A DNA stretch of 64,000 bases from Mucilaginibacter gilvus (GTDB taxonomy: Bacteria > Bacteroidota > Bacteroidia > Sphingobacteriales > Sphingobacteriaceae), in contig NZ_SBIW01000004.1 in NCBI RefSeq assembly GCF_004054195.1, positions 248,001 to 312,000 on the forward strand, read 5' to 3'. Below, piece after piece: positions 7,568 through 17,117 of this stretch; position 1 is the first letter of the stretch; the number at the start of each line of letters is the position of its first letter. Position numbers and translations under genes: made by a program. The notes beneath the pieces were generated by a model that did no database searches, was not told where the DNA came from, and saw only the letters and a program-made list of their open reading frames with translations.

Positions 7568-9940
7568 ATGAAGAAACTCTTTACATCCCTACTGTTGTTT
7601 ATATTTGCAGGCGCGTCGGCACAAAAGCTGGAGACCCTCAGCATCGAAAAAATCATGCGCGACCCTAAATGGATGGGTGTATCACCCTCCAACATCCGCT
7701 GGAGCGACGATAGCAAAAAGATCTATTTTAATTGGAACCCCAAAAGCGAGGAGCGCGACGGGCTTTTTTCCATCACCCCAACCAACCTGAAACCGAGGGA
7801 AGTTGCCACAGAAGAGCAACGCGAAATAGCACCCGAAAACGGCAGCTGGAATAAAAAACGCTCGCTAAAAGCCTTTGAACGCAATGGCGATATCTACCTG
7901 TCGGACGTTAAAACCGGTACCATCACCCAACTTACCAGCACCACAGAGCGAGAAGCCATTCCCACTTTTACGGCTGATGAAAGCGCAGTGCTATTCTCTA
8001 AAGAAAATAACCTGTATAAACTCAGCCTTGCCAAAGGGCAGTTAGTGCAGCTAACCAATTTTGTAAAAACAGCAAGCGGCACAACCAAAAAGAATACCGA
8101 CAATCAGCAGGAAAAATACCTGAAAAAGCAGCAACTCGAATTGTTCGACATTATTAAAGTGGAGGATAAAGACCGCAAGCTGGATAGCATTGAACGGAAA
8201 GAGATGCAGCCCGCGAAACTAAAAGAGATTGTTTACGGCGATAAGCGCGTAAACAGCGTACAGCTAAGCCCGGATGGCAGGTACATTACTTACCGCCTGA
8301 TACAGCCCGCCGAGGGTGCTAAGAACGGTATTGTACCCAATTATGTGACCGGATCTGGCTTTACGGAGGACATTCCGAACCGTACCAAGGTGGGCGCGCC
8401 GCAATCGTCCTCGGTTAGTTATGTGTTTGATCTAAAACGCGACTCGGTTTACGCCATCTCTACCAAAGAGATTCCCGGCATAAAAGACTTGCCCGACTAT
8501 TTAAAAGATTACCCCAAACTACTCGAAGACCGCAGAAAAGCCAATGCCGACCGCAAGGTGGATATCGGCGTACCGGTTTGGAGCGAGAACAGCAAATACG
8601 CGGTGGTGGTAGTAGAATCGCAGGATAATAAGGACCGCTGGATCATGAAACTGGATGCCGCCTCAGGCAAATTAACCCTGTTGGATCGCCAGCGCGACGA
8701 AGCGTGGATAGGCGGCCCGGGTACCGGCGGTTTCTTTGCCAATGGCAGCCTTGGCTTTACCGATAATACCCATTTTTATTACCAAAGCGAAGCCAGCGGC
8801 TATTCGCATCTTTACCTGTTGGATATGGTAAACGGTGAGAAGAAACAGCTCACCAGCGGCAAATGGGAAGTACAAACCTTAAAGCTCTCCAACGATAAAA
8901 AAACGTTCTATTTTACAGCCAATATCGAGCACCCGGGCCTCACTCATTTTTATAAGATCCCGGTAACCGGCGGCGCTCCTGTAAAGCTAACGAGCATGAA
9001 GGGTGGTAACGAGATAGACCTTTCGCCGGATGAAAAATGGCTGGCTATCCGTTACTCTTATTCCAACAAACCATGGGAACTTTATGTGCAGCCCAATAAA
9101 CCGGGCGCGAAAGCCGTACAGGTTACCAACTCTACCACGGCAGAATTTAACTCCTACGCGTGGAAAGAACCGGAGGTCATTAGCTTTAAAAACCGCTATG
9201 GCAGCGATATTTATGCCCGCGTTTATCAGCCCAAAACTGCCGACCCAGCCAAGCCGGCCGTAGTATTTGTACACGGCGCAGGCTACCTGCAAAACGTGCA
9301 TTACTGGTGGAGCAGTTATTTCCGCGAGTATATGTTCAACAACATGCTGGCCGATAATGGCTACACGGTAATCGATATCGATTACACCGCCAGCTCGGGC
9401 TACGGCCGCGATATGCGTACCGGAATCTATCGCCACATGGGCGGCAAAGATTTGACCGACCAGGTAGATGGCGTGAAATATTTGATTGATAAATATGGCA
9501 TCAACCCTAAACACGTGGGTTTGTATGGCGGTTCGTACGGTGGTTTTATTACCCTGATGGGTTTGTTTACCCAGCCGGATGTATTTGCATCCGGCGGAGC
9601 CATCCGCTCGGTTACCGATTGGGCGCATTATAACCATGGCTACACCTCCAATATTTTAAACGAGCCTTTTGAGGATGATATCGCTTACCGCCAAAGTTCG
9701 CCCATTTACTTTGCCAACGGGCTTAAAGGCAAACTACTGATGCTGCATGGCATGGTAGACCAAAACGTAAACTACCAGGACATTATCCGCCTCACGCAGA
9801 AACTGATAGAGTTACACAAAGAGAACTGGGAGCTGGCATCGTACCCCGTAGAAGACCACGGCTTTGTGCAACCCAGCAGCTGGACGGACGAGTATAAACG
9901 GATTTATAAATTGTTTGAGGAGACACTGAAGGGGAAATAG
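7568..9940 (+). CDS. S9 family prolyl oligopeptidase (DPP-IV-like)
   Basis: Secreted serine peptidase of 790 residues with signal peptide ending at SASAQ-like GASAQ (residue 19). Residues about 25-540 form the beta-propeller; the rest is the alpha/beta hydrolase domain. The catalytic triad is readable: S656 in GGSYGG, D731 in HGMVDQNV and H764 in VEDHGF. DPP-IV relatives remove X-Pro or X-Ala dipeptides from peptide N termini in the periplasm; several Bacteroidota paralogues differ in specificity, so the exact cleavage is not assigned. It stands alone, followed by a region holding an L,D-transpeptidase relic. Confidence 0.92.
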   Translation: MKKLFTSLLLFIFAGASAQKLETLSIEKIMRDPKWMGVSPSNIRWSDDSKKIYFNWNPKSEERDGLFSITPTNLKPREVATEEQREIAPENGSWNKKRSLKAFERNGDIYLSDVKTGTITQLTSTTEREAIPTFTADESAVLFSKENNLYKLSLAKGQLVQLTNFVKTASGTTKKNTDNQQEKYLKKQQLELFDIIKVEDKDRKLDSIERKEMQPAKLKEIVYGDKRVNSVQLSPDGRYITYRLIQPAEGAKNGIVPNYVTGSGFTEDIPNRTKVGAPQSSSVSYVFDLKRDSVYAISTKEIPGIKDLPDYLKDYPKLLEDRRKANADRKVDIGVPVWSENSKYAVVVVESQDNKDRWIMKLDAASGKLTLLDRQRDEAWIGGPGTGGFFANGSLGFTDNTHFYYQSEASGYSHLYLLDMVNGEKKQLTSGKWEVQTLKLSNDKKTFYFTANIEHPGLTHFYKIPVTGGAPVKLTSMKGGNEIDLSPDEKWLAIRYSYSNKPWELYVQPNKPGAKAVQVTNSTTAEFNSYAWKEPEVISFKNRYGSDIYARVYQPKTADPAKPAVVFVHGAGYLQNVHYWWSSYFREYMFNNMLADNGYTVIDIDYTASSGYGRDMRTGIYRHMGGKDLTDQVDGVKYLIDKYGINPKHVGLYGGSYGGFITLMGLFTQPDVFASGGAIRSVTDWAHYNHGYTSNILNEPFEDDIAYRQSSPIYFANGLKGKLLMLHGMVDQNVNYQDIIRLTQKLIELHKENWELASYPVEDHGFVQPSSWTDEYKRIYKLFEETLKGK

Positions 9941-9979
9941 GCAATGTATAATCATAGCGATGGGTTTCAATACATCGCT

Positions 9980-10150
9980 CTAATTATACACCCACATCAA
10001 CACCTTTTTCTTCTTTTTTTTCAGTAAAGCATCAACCACCTTCATGGTGTTGTTGAATATGGTGGGGCAACCCCAGCCCTCGGGCGTGCCTTTGGGTAAA
10101 CTTCGGTTTAAGGATGTTAATTGCTGTACAGGTTTTAGGCTAATTTCTGT
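9980..10150 (-). pseudogene. C-terminal relic of a YkuD-type L,D-transpeptidase
   Basis: On the minus strand, an open stretch of about 56 codons ends in TAG at 9980-9982 and has no usable start; a TAA closes it upstream near 10152. The readable peptide includes LPKGTPEGWGCPTIFN and MKVVDALLKKKKKKVLMWVYN. The GWGCP block resembles the catalytic cysteine motif of the YkuD_2 L,D-transpeptidases common in Bacteroidota, and the following helix and last strand fit the end of that domain. The upstream histidine-containing part is absent. It therefore looks like a decayed gene tail. Identification is by motif only. Confidence 0.5.
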
Positions 10151-10186
10151 TTAATTTGCACAACGTCAAATCACAAGCTTCACCAA

Positions 10187-10609
10187 ATGAAAAATAAATT
10201 GATGCTATTGCTAATATTGCTCAGCCTTGGTTGTTCATCCCCAGAACAACCCAATACCATCACCATTTCCTTAACCAATAATAAAATGTCGCTGCGGTTT
10301 AGCGGGCTCGACCGGGGGGTGATTGGTGAGGTTAGTAGGGATACTATTGGCAAAGGCTGGCAGGGGCTGGTGCCCGTTTACCGGATGCCTGCCGATACCG
10401 ATATGAAAAACTATCAACCGGAGCAGCCCGGTAAATACCAGAGTGTGGATAGCGCTGTTGTTTTTACACCCGATACACCATTTACCGCCGGCCAAACTTA
10501 TTTTGTGCGCTGGTACCGTTTTGAGAGCGGCAAAAAGGCTTCCAACTACCTGCGCGGCGGCAAGCGACTTGGGCAAACACAATTTACCGATTTGATTTTT
10601 AAGCAATAA
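10187..10609 (+). CDS. small lipoprotein of unknown function
   Basis: 140 residues with a short lysine-containing start, a leucine-rich hydrophobic stretch and lipobox LSLGC (cysteine at 16), so probably an envelope lipoprotein. The mature part reads as a single small beta-rich domain (TITISLTNNKMSLRFSG, PFTAGQTYFVRWYRFESG), reminiscent of Ig-like domains, but I do not recognise a family. It has no close operon partner: the transpeptidase relic is upstream, and the rimP promoter begins immediately after its stop. Confidence 0.7.
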   Translation: MKNKLMLLLILLSLGCSSPEQPNTITISLTNNKMSLRFSGLDRGVIGEVSRDTIGKGWQGLVPVYRMPADTDMKNYQPEQPGKYQSVDSAVVFTPDTPFTAGQTYFVRWYRFESGKKASNYLRGGKRLGQTQFTDLIFKQ

Positions 10610-10612
10610 GCA

Positions 10613-10641
10613 TTTGAAATAAAAAATATTTCGTACATTTG
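10613..10641 (+). promoter_or_regulatory. putative Bacteroidota promoter for rimP-nusA-infB
   Basis: TTTG at 10613-10616 and TACATTTG at 10634-10641 match the -33 TTTG and -7 TAnnTTTG consensus, separated by 17 bases. The start point would be close to 10648, just ahead of the hairpin at 10654-10681. Confidence 0.6.
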
Positions 10642-10653
10642 TATCCGAATTAA

Positions 10654-10685
10654 AAAAGAGGGGGCTTTAGTCCCCTCTTTTATTT
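10654..10685 (+). terminator. terminator-like hairpin in the rimP leader
   Basis: AAAAGAGGGG (10654-10663) pairs perfectly with CCCCTCTTTT (10672-10681) around an 8-base loop, and the T-rich tract continues (TTTTATTTTAT). It could terminate the small lipoprotein gene. However, it lies downstream of the predicted promoter and 39 bases before the rimP ATG, so it would also sit at the very 5' end of the rimP-nusA-infB message and could act as an attenuator. Confidence 0.75.
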
Positions 10686-10723
10686 TATCGATCAAATTAT
10701 CATTCAGATAAACCGACCCGATA

Positions 10724-11188
10724 ATGAATATTGAAAAAAGAGTAACAGAACTGGTTGAAGAGAAAATTGCCGATATACCAAACTTGTTTTTGGTGGATGT
10801 TAAAATGCATTCGAACGGTAAATTAATTGTGTTGGTAGATGGGGATAATGGCATTGGTATAGCCGACTGCGCCGCTATAAGCAGGTATGTAGGTTTCCAC
10901 CTGGAAGAGGAGAACGTGATAGAAGAAGCCTACAATTTAGAGGTTTCGTCGCCGGGGATTGATACGCCGCTTACCTTGCCAAGGCAGTATGCTAAAAACA
11001 TTGGCCGTGCGCTGGAAATAAAAATGGCAGACGGCGCCAAGCGCGAGGGAAAATTGCTGAGCGTTGGCGAGGGTGCCATTACCATAGAAGAAACAATAAA
11101 AGAAAAAGGGAAAAAGGCTGAAACTGTTGAAAGCACTATCCCTACAGATAAAATAACAGAGACAAAAGTTTTAATATCATTCAAGTAA
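10724..11188 (+). CDS. rimP: ribosome maturation factor RimP
   Basis: 154-residue RimP, needed for maturation of the 30S subunit. The N-terminal domain carries LVDVKMHSNGKLIVLVDGDNGIGIADCAAISRYVG, and the central LEVSSPGIDTPLT stretch is the family signature, followed by the SH3-like C-terminal domain. It is the first gene of the conserved rimP-nusA-infB cluster; nusA starts 4 bases after its stop. Expression is probably set by the upstream promoter and leader hairpin. Confidence 0.96.
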   Translation: MNIEKRVTELVEEKIADIPNLFLVDVKMHSNGKLIVLVDGDNGIGIADCAAISRYVGFHLEEENVIEEAYNLEVSSPGIDTPLTLPRQYAKNIGRALEIKMADGAKREGKLLSVGEGAITIEETIKEKGKKAETVESTIPTDKITETKVLISFK

Positions 11189-11192
11189 GAAA

Positions 11193-12428
11193 ATGAGCAA
11201 TATTAATTTAATTGATTCTTTTCAGGAATTTAAAGATTTCAAGAACATCGATCGCCCAACCATGATGAGCGTACTGGAAGACGTTTTCAGAAGCATGATC
11301 AGGAAAAAATACGGTACCGATGAGAACTGCGACGTTATCGTAAATACTGATAATGGTGACTTAGAGATCTGGCGCACACGTGTGGTTGTGGAAGATGGTT
11401 TTAGCGAAGATGACGACCTGGAGGTTGAACTGATAGAAGCTAAAGCATTTGATGCCGACCTGGAAATTGGTGATGAGCAAATTGAGCAGATCACTTTGGA
11501 AAGCTTTGGCCGCCGTGCTATTTTAGCCGCACGCCAAACTTTGGTATCAAAAATTCTGGAACTGGAGAAAGACGAGATCTTCAAAAAATATAAAGACCGC
11601 GTTGGCGAAATTGTTACCGGCGAGGTTTACCAGGTTTGGAAAAAAGAAACTTTGGTATTGGATGATGAAGGCAACGAGCTTTTGTTGCCAAAAACGGAGC
11701 AGATCCCGGCAGATTACTTTAAAAAAGGCGATAGCGTAAGAGCTATCATCAGCAAGGTAGATATGCTTAACAGCAACCCTAAGATCATCATCTCCCGTAC
11801 AGCGCCTGAGTTTTTACAGCGTTTGTTCGAGATGGAAGTACCGGAAATTTTTGACGGTTTGATCACTATCAAAAAGATCGTTCGCGAGCCGGGCGAAAGG
11901 GCTAAAGTTGCTGTAGAAAGTTACGATGACCGTATCGATCCGGTTGGTGCCTGCGTAGGTATGAAAGGATCACGTATCCATGGTATCGTTCGCGAGCTGA
12001 AGAATGAGAACATCGATGTTATTAACTATACCAATAACATCCAATTATACATACAACGTGCATTGTCGCCGGCCAAGATCACCTCTATTAAGTTAGATGA
12101 TGAGAAAAAAACAGCGGCGGTTTACTTAAAGCCCGATCAGGTATCGTTAGCGATAGGCCGTGGTGGTCATAACATTAAACTGGCCGGTAAATTAACCGGT
12201 TACGAAATTGATGTTTACCGCGAGGCAGACGAGCACGATGAGGATGTGGATATCGAAGAATTCTCAGATGAAATTGATAGCTGGATACTGGACGAATTTA
12301 AGCGTATTGGCTTAGATACGGCAAAATCAGTATTGGCGCTTTCTGTTGGCGAATTGGTAAAACGTACCGATTTGGAGGAAGAAACCGTGAAAGAAGTTTT
12401 ATCAATTCTGCAGGCTGAGTTTGAATAA
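11193..12428 (+). CDS. nusA: transcription termination/antitermination factor NusA
   Basis: 411-residue NusA, which binds RNA polymerase and nascent RNA and modulates pausing, termination and antitermination. In order: N-terminal RNAP-binding domain (1-130), S1 domain (about 135-200, from GEIVTGEVYQVWKK), then two KH domains (SYDDRIDPVGACVGMKGSRIHGIV with a GxxG loop, and VSLAIGRGGHNIKLAGKLTG). An acidic linker (DEHDEDVDIEEFSDE) leads to a short helical C-terminal segment, as in other Bacteroidota NusA proteins. NusA autoregulates its operon in E. coli, which makes the leader hairpin upstream of rimP relevant. Confidence 0.96.
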   Translation: MSNINLIDSFQEFKDFKNIDRPTMMSVLEDVFRSMIRKKYGTDENCDVIVNTDNGDLEIWRTRVVVEDGFSEDDDLEVELIEAKAFDADLEIGDEQIEQITLESFGRRAILAARQTLVSKILELEKDEIFKKYKDRVGEIVTGEVYQVWKKETLVLDDEGNELLLPKTEQIPADYFKKGDSVRAIISKVDMLNSNPKIIISRTAPEFLQRLFEMEVPEIFDGLITIKKIVREPGERAKVAVESYDDRIDPVGACVGMKGSRIHGIVRELKNENIDVINYTNNIQLYIQRALSPAKITSIKLDDEKKTAAVYLKPDQVSLAIGRGGHNIKLAGKLTGYEIDVYREADEHDEDVDIEEFSDEIDSWILDEFKRIGLDTAKSVLALSVGELVKRTDLEEETVKEVLSILQAEFE

Positions 12429-12489
12429 ACAGAATAAGCAAAATTAAAATCGTATTTTTGCGATAATTAGAGCAGAGAAATAATAATAA

Positions 12490-15400
12490 ATGTCAGAAGA
12501 CAAATCTATAAAATTAATAAAAGCAGTAAAAGAACTGAACATCGGTATGGGTACCCTTGTCGATTTCTTAGCTACTAAAGGTTACAAGGTGGAGAAGCAC
12601 CCAATGGCCAAGCTGGATAACGATATGTATACTACCTTGTTAAAGGAGTTTGCTGTTGATAAAATTATTAAGGAAGAGGCCAAGCAGATAAGTATTGGTA
12701 AGATCAGGAAAGAAGAGCCGGGACAGGCTCCTGAAAAACCTGTGGAAACCCGTCGTTCGAGAGATTTCGAGAACGAAGAGATCCTTATCAAAAACACTGG
12801 CCATTTTTCTTCAGCACCGGCTGAAAAGCCTAAACCTGCTGAACCGGCACAGCCGAAGGTGGAAGACCGCAGTAATACAGGCTTGCCTGGTGTTACCGTT
12901 GTGGGTAAAATAGACTTAAACAACCTGGGTGCAAAACCGGCGGAAGCGCCAAAAGCACCAGAACCTGTTAAAGAGGCTGTTGTTGCCCCTGTTGCAGAAG
13001 CGCCAAAGGTAGAAGCGCCAAAAGCGCCCGAGCCGGTTAAAGAAGTAGCAGCCCCTGTGGCCGAAGCGCCAAAAGCGCCCGAACCAGTTAAAGAGGTTGT
13101 TGCCCCGGTTGCAGAAGCACCAAAGGTAGAAACGCCAAAAGCACCAGAGCCTGTTAAAGAGGTTGTTGTTGCCCCGGTTGCAGATACTCCTGTACCAGCA
13201 GCGCCAGCGCCTGTTTTAGCAGAAGCACCGCCTGCGCCGATAGTAGCAGAGGAAGGCGACGACGTTATCCGTGCGAGCGCGGAACGCCTTAGCGGACCCA
13301 AAATTATTGGTAAGATTCAACTGCCGGTTAGCAATACGCCTAAGCGTGGCGGCCCGGTTGCCTCATCATCAAATGCTGCAGGCAACGCAGCAGACCACAA
13401 ACGTAAACGTAAACGTAAAGACGCACAAGGTGGCGGCCAGGGTGGCAATAGCGCGGGGCAGCAGGCACCGCCAAGCGGCCCTATAAACCCTAACCGTCCC
13501 GATTTCAGGAACAGGCCAAGTGGTCCTCCGGGAGGCGGCGCAGGTAACAGGCCCGATTTTAGAGGCGGAGGCAGAAATGCACCACCAAGCTCAGGCCCTA
13601 AGGAAGAACCAACAGAAAAAGATATACAAGACCAGATCAAAGCAACGCTTGCACGTTTAAGCGGCGCGGGTAAATCGGGTAAGTTTGCACAGCGTGCTAA
13701 ATTTCGCCGTCAAAAGCGTGATGATGTGGCTGCAACCGCCGAAGAACTGGCAATGGAGCAGGATGCGCAATCCAAAGTAATAAAGGTTACCGAGTTTGTT
13801 ACGGCAAACGAGTTGGCTTTGATGATGGACGTTTCGGTTACTCAAATTATCTCAACCTGTATGAGTTTGGGTATGTTCGTATCCATCAACCAGCGTTTGG
13901 ATGCCGAAACTTTAAGCATTGTTGCTGATGAGTTTGGTTTCCAGGTAGAGTTTGTAAAACCACAGGATGAAGAGGCGAATTTAGATACGCCCGATAATCC
14001 GGATCAGTTGATACCGCGTGCACCAATTGTGACCATCATGGGGCACGTTGACCACGGTAAAACATCATTGCTCGATTTTATCCGCAAAACCAACGTAATT
14101 GGCGGTGAGGCAGGGGGTATAACCCAGCACATCGGCGCTTACGAAGTAACCTTGCCGGATGATAAAAAGATTACCTTCCTGGATACACCGGGCCACGAAG
14201 CGTTTACCGCCATGCGTGCCAGGGGTGCACAGGTAACAGATATTGTTATTATTGTAATTGCTGCTGACGATAGTGTGATGCCGCAAACCCGCGAGGCCAT
14301 CAACCATGCACAGGCTGCAGGTGCACCAATCATCTTCGCATTCAACAAAATTGACAGGCCGGGCGCTAACTCTGATAAAGTGCGTGAGCAGTTATCTGCC
14401 ATGAACATATTGGTAGAAGAATGGGGTGGTAAATACCAAACCCAGGAGATCTCTGCCAAAACAGGCTTAAATATTGAGTTACTGTTAGAGAAAGTATTGC
14501 TTGAAGCAGAACTGCTCGAGCTTACCGCTAACCCTAACAAACGTGCCGTTGGTACGGTAATAGAATCGGCACTGGATAAAGGCCGTGGTATTGTTACTAC
14601 GGTATTGGTACAGGCAGGCCGCCTAAAAGTGGGCGACCCGATATTAGCAGGTTGCTACAGCGGCCGTGTTAAGGCATTAACCAATGAGCGTGGCCAACGC
14701 GTAGATTCGGCAGGCCCGTCTACACCGGTACAGGTGTTGGGTATGCAAGGCGCGCCAACAGCGGGTGATAAATTCAACGCGCTGGAAAGCGAAGTAGAAG
14801 CACGTGAAATTGCCAACAAACGTTTACAATTACAACGCGAGCAGGGCTTACGTACGCAAAAACACATCACGCTTGATGAAATTGGCCGCCGTTTGGCAGT
14901 TGGTAACTTTAAGGAACTTAACATTATTGTTAAGGGTGACGTGGATGGTTCTATCGAGGCGCTGTCAGATTCGTTACTGAAACTTTCTACCGAACAGATA
15001 CAAGTTAACATCATATCTAAAGCGGTTGGTCAGATCTCAGAAAGTGATGTATTGCTGGCATCTGCATCAGATGCGATCATCATCGGTTTCCAGGTACGTC
15101 CTTCGGGGGGTGCACGTAAACTGGCTGAAGCAGAGCAGATCGATATCAGGTTATACTCAATCATCTACGATGCGATCAACGAGATCAAAGCAGCGATGGA
15201 AGGTATGCTGGCACCAACATTCGAAGAGAAAATTGTTGCTAATGTAGAGATTCGCGACGTGTTCAAGATCAGCAAGGTGGGTACTATTGCAGGTTGTATG
15301 GTACTGGATGGTAAAATTTCCCGTAACAGCAAGATCCGTATCGTTCGCGATGGTGTGGTGATCCATACCGGTGAACTGGCTTCATTGAAACGTTTCAAAG

Positions 15401-15525
15401 ATGACGTGAAAGAAGTTGCAACCAATTACGAGTGTGGTTTAAACATTGCCAACTACAACAACATTGAAGTAGGCGACATAGTAGAAGCATACGAAAACGT
15501 AGAAGTAAAACGTAAATTAGCCTAA
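12490..15525 (+). CDS. infB: translation initiation factor IF-2
   Basis: 1011-residue GTPase that brings initiator tRNA to the 30S subunit. The N-terminal IF2_N helix-turn-helix ([23 protein letters not shown]) is followed by a long disordered linker with Ala/Pro/Glu repeats (about 150-235) and a Gly/Arg-rich stretch (about 310-375). The G domain starts with GHVDHGKTS (from about residue 518), with DTPGHEAF as G3 and FNKIDRPG as G4; domains II, III and C2 follow. A possible internal -7 box (TATTTTTG, 12453-12460) lies in the 61-base gap after nusA. Confidence 0.97.
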   Translation: MSEDKSIKLIKAVKELNIGMGTLVDFLATKGYKVEKHPMAKLDNDMYTTLLKEFAVDKIIKEEAKQISIGKIRKEEPGQAPEKPVETRRSRDFENEEILIKNTGHFSSAPAEKPKPAEPAQPKVEDRSNTGLPGVTVVGKIDLNNLGAKPAEAPKAPEPVKEAVVAPVAEAPKVEAPKAPEPVKEVAAPVAEAPKAPEPVKEVVAPVAEAPKVETPKAPEPVKEVVVAPVADTPVPAAPAPVLAEAPPAPIVAEEGDDVIRASAERLSGPKIIGKIQLPVSNTPKRGGPVASSSNAAGNAADHKRKRKRKDAQGGGQGGNSAGQQAPPSGPINPNRPDFRNRPSGPPGGGAGNRPDFRGGGRNAPPSSGPKEEPTEKDIQDQIKATLARLSGAGKSGKFAQRAKFRRQKRDDVAATAEELAMEQDAQSKVIKVTEFVTANELALMMDVSVTQIISTCMSLGMFVSINQRLDAETLSIVADEFGFQVEFVKPQDEEANLDTPDNPDQLIPRAPIVTIMGHVDHGKTSLLDFIRKTNVIGGEAGGITQHIGAYEVTLPDDKKITFLDTPGHEAFTAMRARGAQVTDIVIIVIAADDSVMPQTREAINHAQAAGAPIIFAFNKIDRPGANSDKVREQLSAMNILVEEWGGKYQTQEISAKTGLNIELLLEKVLLEAELLELTANPNKRAVGTVIESALDKGRGIVTTVLVQAGRLKVGDPILAGCYSGRVKALTNERGQRVDSAGPSTPVQVLGMQGAPTAGDKFNALESEVEAREIANKRLQLQREQGLRTQKHITLDEIGRRLAVGNFKELNIIVKGDVDGSIEALSDSLLKLSTEQIQVNIISKAVGQISESDVLLASASDAIIIGFQVRPSGGARKLAEAEQIDIRLYSIIYDAINEIKAAMEGMLAPTFEEKIVANVEIRDVFKISKVGTIAGCMVLDGKISRNSKIRIVRDGVVIHTGELASLKRFKDDVKEVATNYECGLNIANYNNIEVGDIVEAYENVEVKRKLA
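12942..13195 (+). repeat. in-frame tandem repeats in the IF-2 linker
   Basis: About four imperfect copies of a unit reading [17 protein letters not shown] (residues about 151-235 of IF-2). They lie in the unstructured linker between the N-terminal domain and the G domain, a region that varies freely in length among species. Two copies also carry an extra APKVE insert. Confidence 0.85.
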
Positions 15526-15546
15526 GGGTTTTTATTGAATATTTAC

Positions 15547-15575
15547 AAAGGGACGGCGAAAGCTGTCCCTTTTTT
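15547..15575 (+). terminator. intrinsic terminator after infB
   Basis: Stem GGGACGGC/GCTGTCCC (one G-T pair) closed by a GAAA tetraloop, extended by AAA/TTT and followed by a run of T. It begins 21 bases after the infB stop and closes the rimP-nusA-infB operon. Confidence 0.9.
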
Positions 15576-15589
15576 GTTGATGCGAATTT

Positions 15590-15762
15590 CCAAAAATCGC
15601 CATGTCGAACCGCTGTGTAGTGGGCGAGGCGAAAAGGCGAGAGTGAGAAATTTTATATGCCATACTTCGCGAGCGTTGAATAAGTTTTTTCCTTCGGTCA
15701 AAAGATAATCCTCTTCACCCGCTCGCTGCTCGCTCGAAACGACAACGTTTGCAAAATCTAGG
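15590..15762. repeat. possible REP-like intergenic element between infB and murF
   Basis: This 189-base convergent gap holds no gene. It begins with CATGTCGAACCGCTGTG and ends with GCTCGCTCGAAACGACAACG, with GC-rich stretches of gcgag/ctcgc between. Sequences of this style, starting and ending with TCGAA-type ends, recur in intergenic regions of Bacteroidota genomes. Only one copy is in the window, so repeat status is a guess. Confidence 0.3.
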
Positions 15763-15764
15763 GA

Positions 15765-17111
15765 TTAAAACAACCCCACCAATCGCTCCAGCGCCATCCC
15801 GCGCGAACCTTTTATAAGTACAGTGGCATTGCTTATCGGGTTGGCTTTTAAGCCAGCCATGGCATCTTCGGCAGTTAAATAGAATGTGGGCTTTTCGTCC
15901 ATGGTCCATGGTCCATTGTCCATGGACGAATTCGCTGCCGCGAAATCCTTCCCTATAAAGATCCGTTCCTGCACATCGGCTGCCATTGCTTTTTGCAAAA
16001 CCAGGAGGTGTTCCGTAGCAGATTCTGGCCCCATCTCAAACATATCTCCCAAGATCATCACCTTGTGGCTGCCCTGCATTTTGTCCATGTTATCAATAGC
16101 TACGAACATGCTGCTGGGGTTGGCGTTATAAAAATCGCAAATGAGCGTATTGGTTACGGTGCGTTGTATCTGCGAGCGATTGTTTGTGGGCTCGTAACCG
16201 GCAATACCGTCACTTATTTCCTCGGGTGTTAGCCCGAATGTAGAGCCTATGCAAATCGCCACCAATATATTATCCAGATTGTAGGAACCCGTTAAATGGG
16301 TTGATACTGTATAACTGCCGCCCTCTAAATTGTCCGTCCATTCCAGTACCAGCAATGGCGAGCTATCCAGCAGTTTGCCGCTGATGATGTTATTAGGGTC
16401 GTCGTTTTTACCGTAATAAATTACGTTAGTTAGCCCCCGCTCTTTTTTCATGGCGCTCAATAGGGTGTCATCGCTATTAATGAAAGCAACCGCGTTGTTT
16501 TCGGCCCGGCCCAAATAATCATACATCTCTCCTTTGCCTTTACGTACACCTTCCACACCGCCAAATCCTTCCAAATGCGCTTTGCCAACGTTAGTGATGA
16601 GCCCATGCGTAGGTTGGGCAATGTTACAAAGCAGCTCGATTTCTTTTTGGTGATTCGCGCCCATTTCAATTACGGCCATTTCATGCGAGGCGTTAATTTT
16701 CAGGAGCGTAAGCGGTACACCTATGTGGTTATTCAGGTTTCCCTCGGTAGCGAGGGTGTTAAAACGTTGTGATAAAATCGCGTTGATGAGTTCCTTGGTG
16801 GTGGTTTTGCCGTTGGTGCCTGTAAGCCCTATAACAGGGATGTCCAGCTGCCTTCGGTGATGAGCGGCAAGGTTTTGCAGGGCAGTTAAACCATCGGCAA
16901 CCAAAATATATTTCTCGCCCATCGCATATTCCGGGTTATCAATAATGGCGTAGGCTGCGCCGGCTTCTATTGCTTTTTCGGCAAAGGTGTTGGCATTGAA
17001 TTTATCGCCTTTAAGGGCAAAGAAAAGGCTGCCTGGAGCAATTTTCCGGGTATCGGTACTAATAGTCGGGTGCTGCAAGTAAAGCTGGTAGATGTCTTCT
17101 ATAGTGGCCAT
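15765..17111 (-). CDS. murF: UDP-N-acetylmuramoyl-tripeptide--D-alanyl-D-alanine ligase
   Basis: Cytoplasmic Mur ligase (448 residues) that adds D-Ala-D-Ala to the UDP-MurNAc tripeptide in peptidoglycan synthesis. The N-terminal domain (STDTRKIAPGSLFFALKGD) is followed by the ATP loop GTNGKTTT at 98-105, the EGNLNNHIGVPLTLL block, EMGANHQKEI and the C-terminal substrate domain with NRSQ and YNANPSSM. ATG at 17111 is preferred over a TTG at 17120. Odd: near the C terminus a short insertion (SSMDNGPWTMDEKP) is encoded by a palindromic repeat at 15894-15930. It stands alone rather than in a dcw cluster. Confidence 0.94.
   Translation of the reverse strand: MATIEDIYQLYLQHPTISTDTRKIAPGSLFFALKGDKFNANTFAEKAIEAGAAYAIIDNPEYAMGEKYILVADGLTALQNLAAHHRRQLDIPVIGLTGTNGKTTTKELINAILSQRFNTLATEGNLNNHIGVPLTLLKINASHEMAVIEMGANHQKEIELLCNIAQPTHGLITNVGKAHLEGFGGVEGVRKGKGEMYDYLGRAENNAVAFINSDDTLLSAMKKERGLTNVIYYGKNDDPNNIISGKLLDSSPLLVLEWTDNLEGGSYTVSTHLTGSYNLDNILVAICIGSTFGLTPEEISDGIAGYEPTNNRSQIQRTVTNTLICDFYNANPSSMFVAIDNMDKMQGSHKVMILGDMFEMGPESATEHLLVLQKAMAADVQERIFIGKDFAAANSSMDNGPWTMDEKPTFYLTAEDAMAGLKANPISNATVLIKGSRGMALERLVGLF
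15894..15930. repeat. palindromic GTCCATG micro-repeat inside murF
   Basis: TTCGTCCATGG (15894-15904) and CCATGGACGAA (15920-15930) form a perfect 11-base inverted repeat; between them are further GTCCAT units. The insert keeps the murF frame and adds a WTMD-type peptide to the C-terminal domain. Confidence 0.85.
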
Positions 17112-17117
17112 GGTATG

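Noticed and set aside
8987..9637. 216-codon minus-strand frame inside the S9 peptidase gene
   Set aside because: No signal peptide, motif or operon logic; the plus-strand gene has a complete catalytic triad over the same DNA.
12942..13195. CRISPR-like repetition
   Set aside because: The repeats are in-frame protein repeats without spacers; no CRISPR array or cas gene is present in the window.
12582..13301. 239-codon minus-strand frame opposite infB
   Set aside because: It is the mirror of the IF-2 linker repeats (Gly/Ala/Ser/Thr low complexity) and lies wholly inside a certain gene.
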